From contig NZ_CP139559.1 of the NCBI RefSeq assembly GCF_034263275.1, forward strand, positions 310,001-374,000: DNA of 64,000 nt. The letters run 5' to 3'. Shown here piece by piece: positions 27,550 through 36,005 of this stretch (the first letter of the stretch is position 1; each line of letters begins with the position of its first letter). The notes below the pieces were generated by a model. It saw only the letters and a program-made list of their open reading frames with translations, made no database searches and had not been told where the DNA came from. The stretch comes from Mucilaginibacter sp. cycad4 (GTDB lineage Bacteria > Bacteroidota > Bacteroidia > Sphingobacteriales > Sphingobacteriaceae). Made by a program: the position numbers and the translations under genes.

Positions 27550-27615
27550 GGCCTCTGGCCGACGAAAAGAAAAGGCCAGAGGCCTGGAAATAATAACCAC
27601 TCGGCTGGAGCCGAG
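27550..27615. repeat. Two adjacent GC-rich hairpins upstream of argH
   Basis: GGCCTCTGGCC and GGCCAGAGGCC (27550-27560, 27574-27584) form an 11-bp perfect stem. CTCGGCT-gg-AGCCGAG follows at 27600-27615. They lie in the 384-bp spacer between the divergent GH78 and argH genes. The long ORF that runs through them into argH is not coding upstream of 27673. Confidence 0.6.
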
Positions 27616-27660
27616 CGGTGGCGGTATGCACAAATAATGCACACATTGTTCTCAAATTTA

Positions 27661-27668
27661 TACATTTG
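27661..27668 (+). promoter_or_regulatory. argH -7 promoter box, very close to the start codon
   Basis: TACATTTG matches TAnnTTTG exactly, but ends only four bases before the ATG at 27673. Transcription would start at or within a few bases of the start codon, so the mRNA may be leaderless. No good TTTG -33 box is visible. Confidence 0.45.
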
Positions 27669-27672
27669 CACC

Positions 27673-29007
27673 ATGAGCAAGCTATGGCAAAAAACTACCA
27701 ACGTTAACGAACTGGTTGAAAACTTTACTGTTGGGCGCGATCGCGAATTTGACGAGCAAATGGCGGCGTTTGATGTTTTAGGATCACTGGCCCATACCCG
27801 TATGCTGCAAAGCGTTGGGTTGATGGACAGTGCCGACCTTGAGCTTGTTCAGCGTGAACTGAAAAACATTTATGCCGATATAGCCAAAGGCGGTTTCAGG
27901 ATTGATGAGCATGTAGAAGATGTGCACTCGCAGGTTGAACTGCTGCTTACCCAGCGCATCGGCGATGCCGGTAAAAAGATCCATAGCGGCCGTTCACGTA
28001 ACGATCAGGTTTTGGTTGATCTTAAACTGTTCTTCCGTCACCAGTTACAAGAGGTTGTAGAAAGCACCGAAACTTTGTTTCGCCAGTTAATTGAATTGAG
28101 CGAGAAACACAAAGATGTTTTATTGCCAGGTTATACCCATTTGCAGGTAGCTATGCCATCGTCATTCGGCTTATGGTTTGGCGCTTATGCCGAAAGTCTG
28201 GCCGATGACCTGGAACTGGTTTTAGCAGCTTATCGCATAACCAATAAAAACCCGCTGGGCTCGGCGGCCGGTTATGGTTCATCGTTCCCGCTTAACCGTA
28301 CTTTAACAACACAGCTTTTAGGCTTCGACAGCCTTAACTATAACGTGGTTTACGCGCAAATGGGCCGCGGTAAAACCGAGCGGATTATTGCGCAGGCTAT
28401 CTCATCCATTGCGGCAACGTTGGCCAAAATGGCTATGGACCAGGCATTATACGTGAGCCAGAATTTCGCTTTTGTAAGTTACCCCGATGCGTTAACCACC
28501 GGCAGCAGCATCATGCCGCATAAAAAGAACCCCGATGTTTGGGAAATTATGCGCGGCAAATGTAACCGCCTGCAGGCCTTGCCTACAGATGTAGCTATGA
28601 TGACCACCAACCTGCCATCGGGCTATCACCGCGAACTTCAGTTATTAAAAGAACTGCTGTTCCCGGCTTTTGCCGACCTGAAACACTGCCTGCAAATGGC
28701 AACTTTTATGTTGCAAAATATCACGGTAAAAACCGATATCCTGGACGATGCCAAATATGCTTACCTGTTTAGCGTTGAAGAAGTAAACCGTTTAACGTTA
28801 AGCGGCACACCATTCCGTGATGCATACAAACAAGTGGGCTTAGCCATTGAAGCCGGTGATTTTAACCCTGATAAAACGGTGAACCATACCCATGAAGGCA
28901 GCATTGGTAATTTGGGCAATGAGCAAATTACTGTAGCTTTTGATAAACTGATCAATAATTTTGATTTCGGAAAGGTAGAGCAGGCAATAAAAGGGTTGGT
29001 TGAATAA
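27673..29007 (+). CDS. argH: Argininosuccinate lyase
   Basis: 444 aa from ATG 27673 (MSKLWQKTTNVNELVENFTV), the usual length. An upstream in-frame extension from 27430 is non-coding repeat. Last step of arginine synthesis, splitting argininosuccinate to arginine and fumarate. Signature GSSIMPHKKNPDVWE near residue 275 carries the catalytic Ser; the substrate motifs SGRSRNDQVLVDLKL and YTHLQVAMPSS are present. Other arg genes are not in this window. Confidence 0.96.
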   Translation: MSKLWQKTTNVNELVENFTVGRDREFDEQMAAFDVLGSLAHTRMLQSVGLMDSADLELVQRELKNIYADIAKGGFRIDEHVEDVHSQVELLLTQRIGDAGKKIHSGRSRNDQVLVDLKLFFRHQLQEVVESTETLFRQLIELSEKHKDVLLPGYTHLQVAMPSSFGLWFGAYAESLADDLELVLAAYRITNKNPLGSAAGYGSSFPLNRTLTTQLLGFDSLNYNVVYAQMGRGKTERIIAQAISSIAATLAKMAMDQALYVSQNFAFVSYPDALTTGSSIMPHKKNPDVWEIMRGKCNRLQALPTDVAMMTTNLPSGYHRELQLLKELLFPAFADLKHCLQMATFMLQNITVKTDILDDAKYAYLFSVEEVNRLTLSGTPFRDAYKQVGLAIEAGDFNPDKTVNHTHEGSIGNLGNEQITVAFDKLINNFDFGKVEQAIKGLVE

Positions 29008-29028
29008 ATTGATGTCATTTACAAAAAC

Positions 29029-29054
29029 GTCATGGCGAGGTACCTCGCAATGAC
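29029..29054. repeat. Collapsed family A palindrome (copy 4)
   Basis: GTCATGGCGAGG joined to TACCTCGCAATGAC: the two end arms of family A with the GAAGCAATC middle missing, giving a 26-nt near-perfect palindrome. It follows argH. Confidence 0.75.
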
Positions 29055-29102
29055 GGTAGATTTAATCAGCGAAATCAACGTAATCAAAAACAATCAACGG
29101 TC

Positions 29103-29306
29103 ATGAACGGACAAAACAGAAGCGATATATATCCCGGCCTTGAGGTTGATATCATATTAAAAAAGGATCAGCGTACAGGCACGTTAACCCGCGGCTTCGT
29201 AAAACGCCTGCTTACAAGTGCGGCTTACCACTCGCGGGGCATCAAAGTGCAACTGGATGACGGGCAGGTTGGCCGTGTGGCCTGGATTGTTGAGGAAGAA
29301 GATTAA
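29103..29306 (+). CDS. YwbE-family protein
   Basis: 67 aa. It matches the small YwbE family: NGQNRSDIYPGLEVDIILKK, DQRTGTLTRGFVKRLLT, then GIKVQLDDGQVGRVAWI. The fold is a small beta barrel of unknown role. It stands between argH and the DUF1345 gene on the same strand. Confidence 0.9.
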   Translation: MNGQNRSDIYPGLEVDIILKKDQRTGTLTRGFVKRLLTSAAYHSRGIKVQLDDGQVGRVAWIVEEED

Positions 29307-29363
29307 GTTTAGTATCTTCATTTATTCTACACTATTCATCCGCATATTTACGGTGTAGCCTAA

Positions 29364-30068
29364 ATGATTATGCCTCAAAATACCAAAACAAAAACCAAGA
29401 TCTTTTTTAGCCTTGATGCTCATCACCGTCTTCTGATCTCGTTAGGAGCTGCCGCGATAACCTTATTTTTTACCTGGGCACATTTTTCGGCGCCGACGGT
29501 GGCGTTGGTAACGTGGATAGCTTTTGCTTTGTGCGTTATTATTATGGATTGGATCATCATCCTGACTGCCAACCCGGCCGAGATCCGTAAGATAGCCCGA
29601 ATAGAGGATTCGAGCCGTACACTGATATTTTTGTTTGTGATAGTAGCATCGCTAATGAGCTTACTGGCAATTTTGTTCCTGCTTTTATCTACAAAGAATC
29701 AATCTGAAGCGGTAGTTACAGCACGGGTTTTATTAGCAATGGCTTCGGTTATTGTTTCATGGTGGCTGGTGCATACCATATTTACGCTGCGTTACGCCCA
29801 CATGTATTATACTACCGACCCCGATGATGATAAAAAACTCAAGCATCTCGGTGGTCTTGAATTTCCGGGTGACGAAAAAGAGCCCGACTACCTCGATTTT
29901 GTATATTTCTCTTTTGTTGTAGGCATGACCTTCCAGGTATCCGACGTGGAGATCTCTTCCCGGTTAATCCGCCGGCTGGCCTGGATCCACGGATTGATCT
30001 CTTTTGCGTTTAATACGGCTATTGTAGCGTTGAGTATTAATGTGATATCTGGTATGGTATCGAAGTAA
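29364..30068 (+). CDS. DUF1345 membrane protein
   Basis: 234 aa with about five hydrophobic membrane segments (near residues 22-40, 45-62, 84-108, 120-140 and 205-230). The C-terminal motif DYLDFVYFSFVVGMTFQVSD, followed by ISSRLIRRLAWIHGLISFAFNT, is typical of DUF1345. The function is not known. A second ATG two codons downstream is an equally possible start. Confidence 0.85.
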   Translation: MIMPQNTKTKTKIFFSLDAHHRLLISLGAAAITLFFTWAHFSAPTVALVTWIAFALCVIIMDWIIILTANPAEIRKIARIEDSSRTLIFLFVIVASLMSLLAILFLLLSTKNQSEAVVTARVLLAMASVIVSWWLVHTIFTLRYAHMYYTTDPDDDKKLKHLGGLEFPGDEKEPDYLDFVYFSFVVGMTFQVSDVEISSRLIRRLAWIHGLISFAFNTAIVALSINVISGMVSK

Positions 30069-30078
30069 GAAGAAAAAC

Positions 30079-30172
30079 GTCATCCCGAATTTATTTCGGG
30101 ATCCCATCTGCAAAGCACATCTGCAAGGCGTAAACCAAGCAAATGAGGGTGCTGAAACAAGTTCAGCATGAC
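30079..30172. repeat. Composite repeat, family B (short copy)
   Basis: GTCATCCCGAATTTATTTCG begins the left end and GGTGCTGAAACAAGTTCAGC ends with ATGAC. It corresponds to the central two hairpins of the 16032-16362 element. It lies after DUF1345. Confidence 0.7.
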
Positions 30173-30289
30173 CCCGTTTTTATTTGTTTTTCTGTTCGTA
30201 CATTGTAATATTTAACTATCCACTCCCTCCACAACTTTCAAAGTAGTTAAATATTTTGTTACTTGTAATGCCTTTTATTTAAAACAGTT

Positions 30290-31924
30290 ATGCACAGACG
30301 AAATTTCCTCAAAACCGGCTCATTAGCCGGGTTAACGATCTCTACTTTAGTAGCGGCTTCCTGCAATCAGCCATCTGCCGAAAATAAAGCTGATGAAACT
30401 GCCGTTGCTGATAACAGTAAGGACGATATATTTGAACTGAGCGAAATAACCATTACCGATCTGCAGCAAAAAATGCAGAGCAAACAGTTTACTTCAAGGC
30501 TGATCACCGAACTGTACCTGAAACGCATCGATCAGATAGATAAAAAAGGCATCATGCTCAACTCAGTTATCGAGCTTAACAAAGATGCCCTGAACATGGC
30601 CGATGCAATGGATAGGGAGCGAGGAAAGGGTAAAGTGCGCGGTCCGCTGCATGGTATACCGGTGCTGATCAAGGACAATATTAATACCGGTGATAACATG
30701 CATACCACAGCCGGTTCATTGGCGTTAGCCGATAATTTTGCTAAACAGGATGCCTTTATTGTGCATAAGCTCCGCGAGGCGGGAGCGGTAATATTGGGCA
30801 AAACCAATTTGAGCGAATGGGCAAACTTTCGTTCCACGCATTCAACAAGTGCCTGGAGCAGCAGGGGAGGGCAAACCAAATGCCCTTATATTTTAGACAG
30901 GAACCCCAGCGGCTCAAGTGCAGGTACGGGAACGGCTGTAGCTGCCAATCTTTGCGTTATAGGTATCGGTACGGAAACCAATGGTTCTATAGTTTCACCC
31001 TCGTCGGTTAACGGCCTGGTGGGCATTAAACCAACAGTAGGCTTATGGAGCCGCTCGGGCATAATTCCTATTTCTAAAACACAGGATACTGCCGGACCTA
31101 TGGCGCGTACAGTTAAAGATGCCGCCATACTGCTTGGTGCGCTTACCGGTATTGACACGCTTGACCTGGCAACGCTTGGCAGTAAAGACAAGACCGAGGC
31201 TGATTATACCAAATTTTTAGATGTTAATGGTTTACAAGGCAAGCGCCTGGGTATTGAAAAAACAGCGTTTGATGATAACCCGGCGGTTGTTGCACTATTG
31301 CAGGATGCCATCAAAACCCTAAAAAGTAAAGGTGCCGGGGTGGTGGAGATAGAATTGAACAAGGAACTAAAAACTATAGGCAAAAATGAATTTACCGTGC
31401 TGCTTTATGAATTTAAAGACGGCCTTAACCAATACTTTAGCAACGCAAACAGCAAAATAAAAACGCTGGCCGATGTCATCGATTTTAACAAACAGAATGA
31501 GGCCAAAGCTATGCCCTTTTTTAAACAGGAGACTATGGAACTGGCCCAGGGTAAAGGCGACCTGAACAGCAAGGAGTATCTTGACGCGGTTAAGCAAACC
31601 AATGCTGGCACCCGTAAAGTTATTGATGATATACTTGCCAAATATAAACTTGATGCAATTATAGGCACTACCAACGGCCCGGCCGTATGCATTGACCTGG
31701 TAAATGGCGATTATGATAACGGTTTCGGCTTTTCGGGCCCGGCAGCTATGGCAGGTTATCCGCATATTACGGTGCCTATGGGACTGGCGCATGGCTTACC
31801 GGTTGGGTTGTCGTTTTTTAGCACAGCATATAAAGAGGGGGATATCATTAAATTAGGATATGCTTACGAGCAGACGTCCAAAAAGCGGGTGGCGCCACTG
31901 TTTAAGCCCGATCTGTTTGCTTAA
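30290..31924 (+). CDS. Amidase-signature family lipoprotein
   Basis: 544 aa. The N-terminus combines a twin-arginine-like MHRRNFLKTGSLAG with a lipobox STLVAASC at Cys25, so it is probably a lipoprotein, perhaps Tat-exported. The amidase signature follows: catalytic Lys in GIPVLIKDNINTGDN (near residue 127), Ser cluster in RNPSGSSAGTGTAVAANL, and TETNGSIVSPSSVNGLVG. It hydrolyses amide bonds of unknown substrates outside the inner membrane. A small AraC-type gene follows after a six-base gap and is probably co-transcribed. Confidence 0.92.
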   Translation: MHRRNFLKTGSLAGLTISTLVAASCNQPSAENKADETAVADNSKDDIFELSEITITDLQQKMQSKQFTSRLITELYLKRIDQIDKKGIMLNSVIELNKDALNMADAMDRERGKGKVRGPLHGIPVLIKDNINTGDNMHTTAGSLALADNFAKQDAFIVHKLREAGAVILGKTNLSEWANFRSTHSTSAWSSRGGQTKCPYILDRNPSGSSAGTGTAVAANLCVIGIGTETNGSIVSPSSVNGLVGIKPTVGLWSRSGIIPISKTQDTAGPMARTVKDAAILLGALTGIDTLDLATLGSKDKTEADYTKFLDVNGLQGKRLGIEKTAFDDNPAVVALLQDAIKTLKSKGAGVVEIELNKELKTIGKNEFTVLLYEFKDGLNQYFSNANSKIKTLADVIDFNKQNEAKAMPFFKQETMELAQGKGDLNSKEYLDAVKQTNAGTRKVIDDILAKYKLDAIIGTTNGPAVCIDLVNGDYDNGFGFSGPAAMAGYPHITVPMGLAHGLPVGLSFFSTAYKEGDIIKLGYAYEQTSKKRVAPLFKPDLFA

Positions 31925-31930
31925 TTTTGT

Positions 31931-32326
31931 ATGATGGAAGCAACGCGTACTATTCCGAAGAAGATATTGGCCCGCCAGCATGAAATCACTGCGGAATATT
32001 TGAAGGCCATTGACAAACACCTTGACGATGTCCTGAACAACCGCGTATTGGATATGTACGAGATCCGTGACTTTGCCGGTGAGTTACATATCCACCCTAC
32101 GCATTTAAGCAACACCATTAAACTCACCACAGGGCAACACCCCTGTTTCTTTTTCGAGGAGAAAATCATGGGAATTGCCAAAACCATGCTACAGGAAAAC
32201 ATGACCAGTGTAGCCGAAATAGCAAATAAGCTTACCTTCGATCCATCCAATTTTACTAAGTTTTTTAAACGTTTTGAAGGTGTAACACCAAAGCAATACC
32301 GGGAACAATGGCTGATGAAAAAATGA
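31931..32326 (+). CDS. Short AraC-type DNA-binding protein
   Basis: 131 aa consisting of almost only the AraC double helix-turn-helix (DFAGELHIHPTHLSNTIKLT near residues 50-70; EIANKLTFDPSNFTKFFKRF near 98-117, then GVTPKQYREQW). It lacks the sensor domain. It begins six bases after the amidase stop codon, so the two genes are probably one unit and the regulator may control it. Confidence 0.9.
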   Translation: MMEATRTIPKKILARQHEITAEYLKAIDKHLDDVLNNRVLDMYEIRDFAGELHIHPTHLSNTIKLTTGQHPCFFFEEKIMGIAKTMLQENMTSVAEIANKLTFDPSNFTKFFKRFEGVTPKQYREQWLMKK

Positions 32327-32400
32327 ACCCTGATTTATAGGATTGAAAGATTACACGATATTGTGGTAAAGTATAAACTATATTTTGGTGAGGTGTTGTG

Positions 32401-32513
32401 CGGGGGAGCGTTAGGGATTGCAGTGTAAAGCCCACAGCGTGCGCGGGCTGTGGTGCCGGGAGGCGAGGACTTGTAACGAAAAGCCCGGCCCGTTAGCTAA
32501 CGGGAACGCCCCT
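32401..32513. repeat. GC-rich intergenic repeat, family G
   Basis: It contains TTAGGGATTGCAGTGTAAAG, CCACAGC paired with GCTGTGG, and a perfect 16-bp palindrome CCCGTTAGCTAACGGG (32489-32504). The base composition differs from the AT-rich surroundings. The rest of the 32327-32768 gap holds two related stretches containing GATGCAT and TAAGCATATCA (32576-32608, 32622-32644) and no recognisable gene. Confidence 0.6.
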
Positions 32514-32768
32514 GCTTCTAATATGATTTTTAATAAATCTAACAATCAATAGTTTACAATCACGTCGTTAGGAGAGATGCATGGCAACTGCGCCTAAGCA
32601 TATCAATCAGCTCCTGTTTAGGATGCATCGCTAAGCATATCATTGTTATAGTCAAACAGTGACTTCTTTATCATCCACCAAACATTATCGATTATAACAC
32701 ATAATGAGGTATTGAAGTGAAGCCCGTTAAAAATAATATGTTATATACAAAGCGCCAGGCAGGGCGTA

Positions 32769-32978
32769 TTAACGCCTGTTGTTATCCCTGAAATTTTGAG
32801 TGCGCACGGCAATTTGTTCTAAAGTAAGTTCGCCGTATTTTTTAGCGCGTTCGACCCAATCAGGGGCATTGTCAACCAGGTTATCGATAATTGATTTACC
32901 GTCGGGTCCTTTTTTGGTTACGTAATTTATTCCGTAAGCAACTGCAGCACCTATAGCAAGAGTTTTGATAAAGCCCAT
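32769..32978 (-). CDS. Small conserved-type protein with hydrophobic N-terminus
   Basis: 69 aa from ATG 32978 (MGFIKTLAIGAAVAYGINYV); the longer ORF start at 33068 runs into the promoter of the next gene. After one hydrophobic segment (about residues 5-20) comes a charged tail (GPDGKSIIDNLVD...WVERAKKYGELTLEQIAVRT). It looks like a membrane-anchored or YtxH-like small protein. No function can be given. It is divergent from the YdcF-like gene. Confidence 0.6.
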   Translation of the reverse strand: MGFIKTLAIGAAVAYGINYVTKKGPDGKSIIDNLVDNAPDWVERAKKYGELTLEQIAVRTQNFRDNNRR

Positions 32979-33044
32979 AATATATTTTTTTCTGATATAT
33001 GACAATGATAATGCCAGTTTGTTACTTTGCCTGATAAAAGCTTC

Positions 33045-33052
33045 TATATTTG
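33045..33052 (+). promoter_or_regulatory. -7 promoter box of the YdcF-like gene
   Basis: TATATTTG matches TAnnTTTG and lies 26 bases before the ATG at 33079. TTTG stretches at 33018 and 33026 could be the upstream element. Confidence 0.55.
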
Positions 33053-33078
33053 AAGTACTTAAACACAATAACCACGAT

Positions 33079-33828
33079 ATGTTTTTTATTTTTTCAAAAG
33101 TGCTTTCGTTTTTAATGAATTTGCTTTTATGGGTATTCGTATTTTTATTGGTAGCTCTTTTTTCAAAGAACGTAAAACGTAAACGAAAATTTTTAATTAC
33201 GGGTATTATTGTATTTTATATTTTCTCTAATTCGGTGTTAATTAATGTAATAAGCTGGTGTTGGGATGTCCGGGAAACTAATGTGCCCGCCGGCAAAAAG
33301 TACACCTGTGCTATAGTATTAGGCGGTTTTAGCTCGGACGATGGGAATGGAGGCGGCTTCTTTAATTCTTCTGCAGACAGGTTTATCCAAGGTGTCAGAT
33401 TACAGAAAACAGGCCAGGTCAGCCATCTTTTGATATCCGGTGGGAATGGCCTTTTGATGCCATCAGGCTTTAGAGAGGCCGATTGGGTAAGGGGACAACT
33501 CCGGGAGATGCAGGTTCCTGATAGCTGCATATTAACCGAACCTAAATCGCGCAATACGATTGAAAATGCTGCGTTTTCGAAGGCACTCCTACAGCAGCAT
33601 AAACTTAAGGGGCCGTATTTGCTGGTTACTTCGGCATTTCACATGCGCCGCTCCATGATGATATTTAAAAAGCAGGGGGTTGATGTGGTTGCATATCCCT
33701 GCTGTTTTTCCAGCCGAAGGCTTTCGGTATCTGCCGATGATTTTCTGCCCAATGCAGGCGCGTTGGCTGGATGGGTGACATATATAAAGGAAGCTATCGG
33801 CTACGTAGTAACCCGCTATTTTAAGTGA
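33079..33828 (+). CDS. YdcF/SanA-family (DUF218) membrane protein
   Basis: 249 aa from ATG 33079 (MFFIFSKVLSFLMN), with two N-terminal membrane helices (about residues 8-30 and 42-58). The DUF218 domain follows: AIVLGGFSSDDG, HLLISGGNGLL, EPKSRNTIENAAFSKALL, and VTSAFHMRRSMMIFKKQG. The family includes ElyC and SanA, which affect envelope integrity and vancomycin sensitivity. An upstream in-frame start at 32965 is poorly placed with respect to the promoter and was not used. Confidence 0.9.
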   Translation: MFFIFSKVLSFLMNLLLWVFVFLLVALFSKNVKRKRKFLITGIIVFYIFSNSVLINVISWCWDVRETNVPAGKKYTCAIVLGGFSSDDGNGGGFFNSSADRFIQGVRLQKTGQVSHLLISGGNGLLMPSGFREADWVRGQLREMQVPDSCILTEPKSRNTIENAAFSKALLQQHKLKGPYLLVTSAFHMRRSMMIFKKQGVDVVAYPCCFSSRRLSVSADDFLPNAGALAGWVTYIKEAIGYVVTRYFK

Positions 33829-34056
33829 TCAACCTTGTTTAAGATGCCCCATATTTGGGGTGATGCCAGGCTCCGGGCGGTTATGCTTATTCCAATTGGC
33901 AATGTCAACCATTCCGGGTGGGGTTTGATAATGATCGGCGTTGCTACCGCATCTTACAATAAATTTGCCTTTAGCCTGAGCTATAACAGGCCTGCTGCCG
34001 CAGATGATGCAAGGCTCACAAAAGATAGCTACCTGGATTTTAATTGGTTTATTCAT
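33829..34056 (-). CDS. Small cysteine-rich protein, Lar-like zinc-ribbon candidate
   Basis: 75 aa. Cysteines 13, 16, 19 and 36 and His42 are arranged as a compact ribbon, with a downstream D-I-A-N-W-N motif. Restriction-alleviation (Lar) proteins have a CxxCG ribbon and a similar ...AxxxWN end, so the resemblance is plausible but incomplete. It abuts the YdcF gene 3' end, and its upstream region holds an inverted repeat (34093-34112). Function is unproven. Confidence 0.5.
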   Translation of the reverse strand: MNKPIKIQVAIFCEPCIICGSRPVIAQAKGKFIVRCGSNADHYQTPPGMVDIANWNKHNRPEPGITPNMGHLKQG

Positions 34057-34092
34057 GATGAAACTAAGGTGGCATCAATCGGCTGAAAATCC

Positions 34093-34112
34093 AATACCAA
34101 GTAGTTGGTATT
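34093..34112. other. Short inverted repeat AATACCAA-gtag-TTGGTATT
   Basis: Perfect 8-bp arms with a 4-nt loop between the stop codon of the nucleoside hydrolase and the start of the cysteine-rich gene. It may be a transcription stop for the first or an operator for the second. It resembles the TetR operators but has an 8-bp spacer between ATACC and GGTAT instead of 4. Confidence 0.45.
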
Positions 34113-34122
34113 TTAGTGGTAT

Positions 34123-35127
34123 TTACTGTTTCACTTTTTTAACAGGTTGGTGCATCATTAGTTGTTCAATATCCTTTGCAATAGCTCCGGGTTGCATGGC
34201 AAATTGAAGATATAAGAACCGTTCTCCTGGTATCACTACATCGGTACCGTCATCCTTTATTTCCATGTTGAGTTTACGATAGGTAAAATAAGGTTTGGGG
34301 CCCCTGATGGCTGTTAGTACGGCAGTTTCGTCCCAGCTGTTTCGCCCAATTGTATTCTTGTCTTTTGTGAGTGCAACCCGGAAAGCATCTTTTACCGGGC
34401 TGTTTTGTATTGATGTATTGTTGATCAGGCGGATCCCTGTCAGGATCTTTTCGCCTATTTCAAAACCGCTAAGGATAATAGGTACAGGCCAGTCTTCAAA
34501 CACTTTTTGCGCCGAGGCTGCATCCACATTTACATTGTATTCGCTAAAGGTTTTGCCATCGGTGCCTATTCCTGTAGCCATGGATACCAGGTTTTTTACT
34601 TTCTTTTTCACCAGTTGTTCTCCATCCAGCTTGCTGTATTTATCAGGTCCCGACCGGAGCAGATCGGCCAGGTTGGTAAAAAAGCCAACGGAAATAATAG
34701 TTACACTGCCATCGGCCTGCTTTGCCAGGATCTTGCGGTAAAGTGCTACTGCTTCAACTGCCTGGCTGTTTGATTTTATATTATGCGGATATTTGGCAAT
34801 GATAGCCTGGGCCCATTGCTGTGCACAGTCTTTATTGGGCTTGTCTTTTTTTACAATACCTATCGGGATATTGGGCCTGCCAAAATAGGTATTGATCACA
34901 CTGATAGTTGGTGCGGTAGTTTCAAAGGCGTTGCATGATAGGGTAGCTAATATTTTAGCTTCGCCTTTATCTGCAAAGGCATGCAGCAGGGCCATAGCCC
35001 CCACATCGTCATAATCCCCGGCAATATCCGTGTCGAAAATAACTGGGACAGGATTATGTTTTTGCGCTTTGACAAAGTTGAGGTTAAAAATCAATGACAG
35101 GATAAGTAATGCTGATTTGAAATTCAT
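34123..35127 (-). CDS. Secreted nucleoside hydrolase
   Basis: 334 aa with a signal peptide (about residues 1-21, LIFNLNFVKAQ). The IUNH signature DTDIAGDYDDVGA near residue 32 is the calcium-binding D-x-D-x3-D-x-D-D cluster. It splits nucleosides to ribose and base. Export, which is unusual for the family in many bacteria, suggests scavenging of extracellular nucleosides. It is divergent from the Anbu gene. The C-terminal substrate loop is more divergent, so substrate preference is open. Confidence 0.88.
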   Translation of the reverse strand: MNFKSALLILSLIFNLNFVKAQKHNPVPVIFDTDIAGDYDDVGAMALLHAFADKGEAKILATLSCNAFETTAPTISVINTYFGRPNIPIGIVKKDKPNKDCAQQWAQAIIAKYPHNIKSNSQAVEAVALYRKILAKQADGSVTIISVGFFTNLADLLRSGPDKYSKLDGEQLVKKKVKNLVSMATGIGTDGKTFSEYNVNVDAASAQKVFEDWPVPIILSGFEIGEKILTGIRLINNTSIQNSPVKDAFRVALTKDKNTIGRNSWDETAVLTAIRGPKPYFTYRKLNMEIKDDGTDVVIPGERFLYLQFAMQPGAIAKDIEQLMMHQPVKKVKQ

Positions 35128-35263
35128 TTTATGAAATAAAATAAAAGATAGGCCCGAAAAAGATGTGGCGGTAAATAAATGGTTTATGAATGATCGGTTA
35201 ATAAATCTCGCATTATTTAATTACTTTGGCAAGTATTAATTTATAACGAACGACGCTAATCAA

Positions 35264-36001
35264 ATGACTTATTGCCTGGGAATTAAAGTTAAAGAGGGCT
35301 TATTGGCCATTGCCGATACCCGCATAACTTCGGGGACGGATACTACTGTAAAAAAGAAGATCACCATAGAACAAAAGGATCATTTTTCGCTGTTCATCAT
35401 GACCAGCGGTTTGCGCTCGGTGCGGGATAAAGCGGTGATCTATTTTAACGAATTATTGGAAACAGCCGAATTTAATAAAATGTACAAGGCTGTGAATGCT
35501 TTTGGCGAACAGGTAAAGCGTGCCGCCCAGGAAGATAAGGTGTCGCTTGATGCCGCAGGTTTAAGGTTCGACCTGAATACGATCATTGGGGGCCAATTGC
35601 GTGATGATGACGAGCATAAGCTTTTTTTGCTGTACCCCGAAGGAAACTGGGTGGAGTTAGGGCAGGGGGCACCCTATGTGGTAATTGGTAATTCGGGCCA
35701 TGGCAAGGCTATCCTTAACCGGATCCTTGATGAAAATTCGAGCCTGAAACTGGCGCTGAAAACGGGTTTTCTTTCGTTCGATTCAACAAGGGTAAGCTCA
35801 AATAATGTCGATTTTCCGATAGACGTAGCCGTTTATAAAAAAGACAGCTTCAATATTGTTGAGCAGCGTTATAATAAGCAGGACCTGGAGCATATTTCAA
35901 CCCAATGGGCCGAGGAACTGAAACTTGCCCTCGAGCATATTTCGGAGGATTGGATGGACGCCACATTTAACAAATTAGAAGAAATAAAAACAGAAAGCTG
36001 A
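35264..36001 (+). CDS. Anbu-type proteasome-like peptidase (ancestral beta subunit)
   Basis: 245 aa, the usual Anbu length. It starts MTYCLGIKVKEGLL: after Met removal Thr becomes the N-terminal nucleophile of the Ntn-hydrolase fold, with Asp18 in IADTR as the next active-site residue and a lysine cluster at 30-32. The C-terminal part VVIGNSGHGKAILNRIL and FDSTRVSSNNVDFPIDVAVY is characteristic. Anbu forms open helical assemblies, and its substrates are unknown. A transglutaminase-like gene follows after four bases, a known Anbu partner; no ATP-grasp or alpha-E gene is in this window. Confidence 0.88.
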   Translation: MTYCLGIKVKEGLLAIADTRITSGTDTTVKKKITIEQKDHFSLFIMTSGLRSVRDKAVIYFNELLETAEFNKMYKAVNAFGEQVKRAAQEDKVSLDAAGLRFDLNTIIGGQLRDDDEHKLFLLYPEGNWVELGQGAPYVVIGNSGHGKAILNRILDENSSLKLALKTGFLSFDSTRVSSNNVDFPIDVAVYKKDSFNIVEQRYNKQDLEHISTQWAEELKLALEHISEDWMDATFNKLEEIKTES

Positions 36002-36005
36002 TAAC

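Noticed and set aside
27430..27672. 81-codon N-terminal extension of argH
   Set aside because: The stretch is repeat-rich, with two perfect hairpins, and the normal ArgH N-terminus begins at 27673.
34093..34112. Fourth operator of the TetR regulon
   Set aside because: It has ATACC and GGTAT half-sites, but with an 8-bp spacer rather than 4, and no promoter overlap was found.
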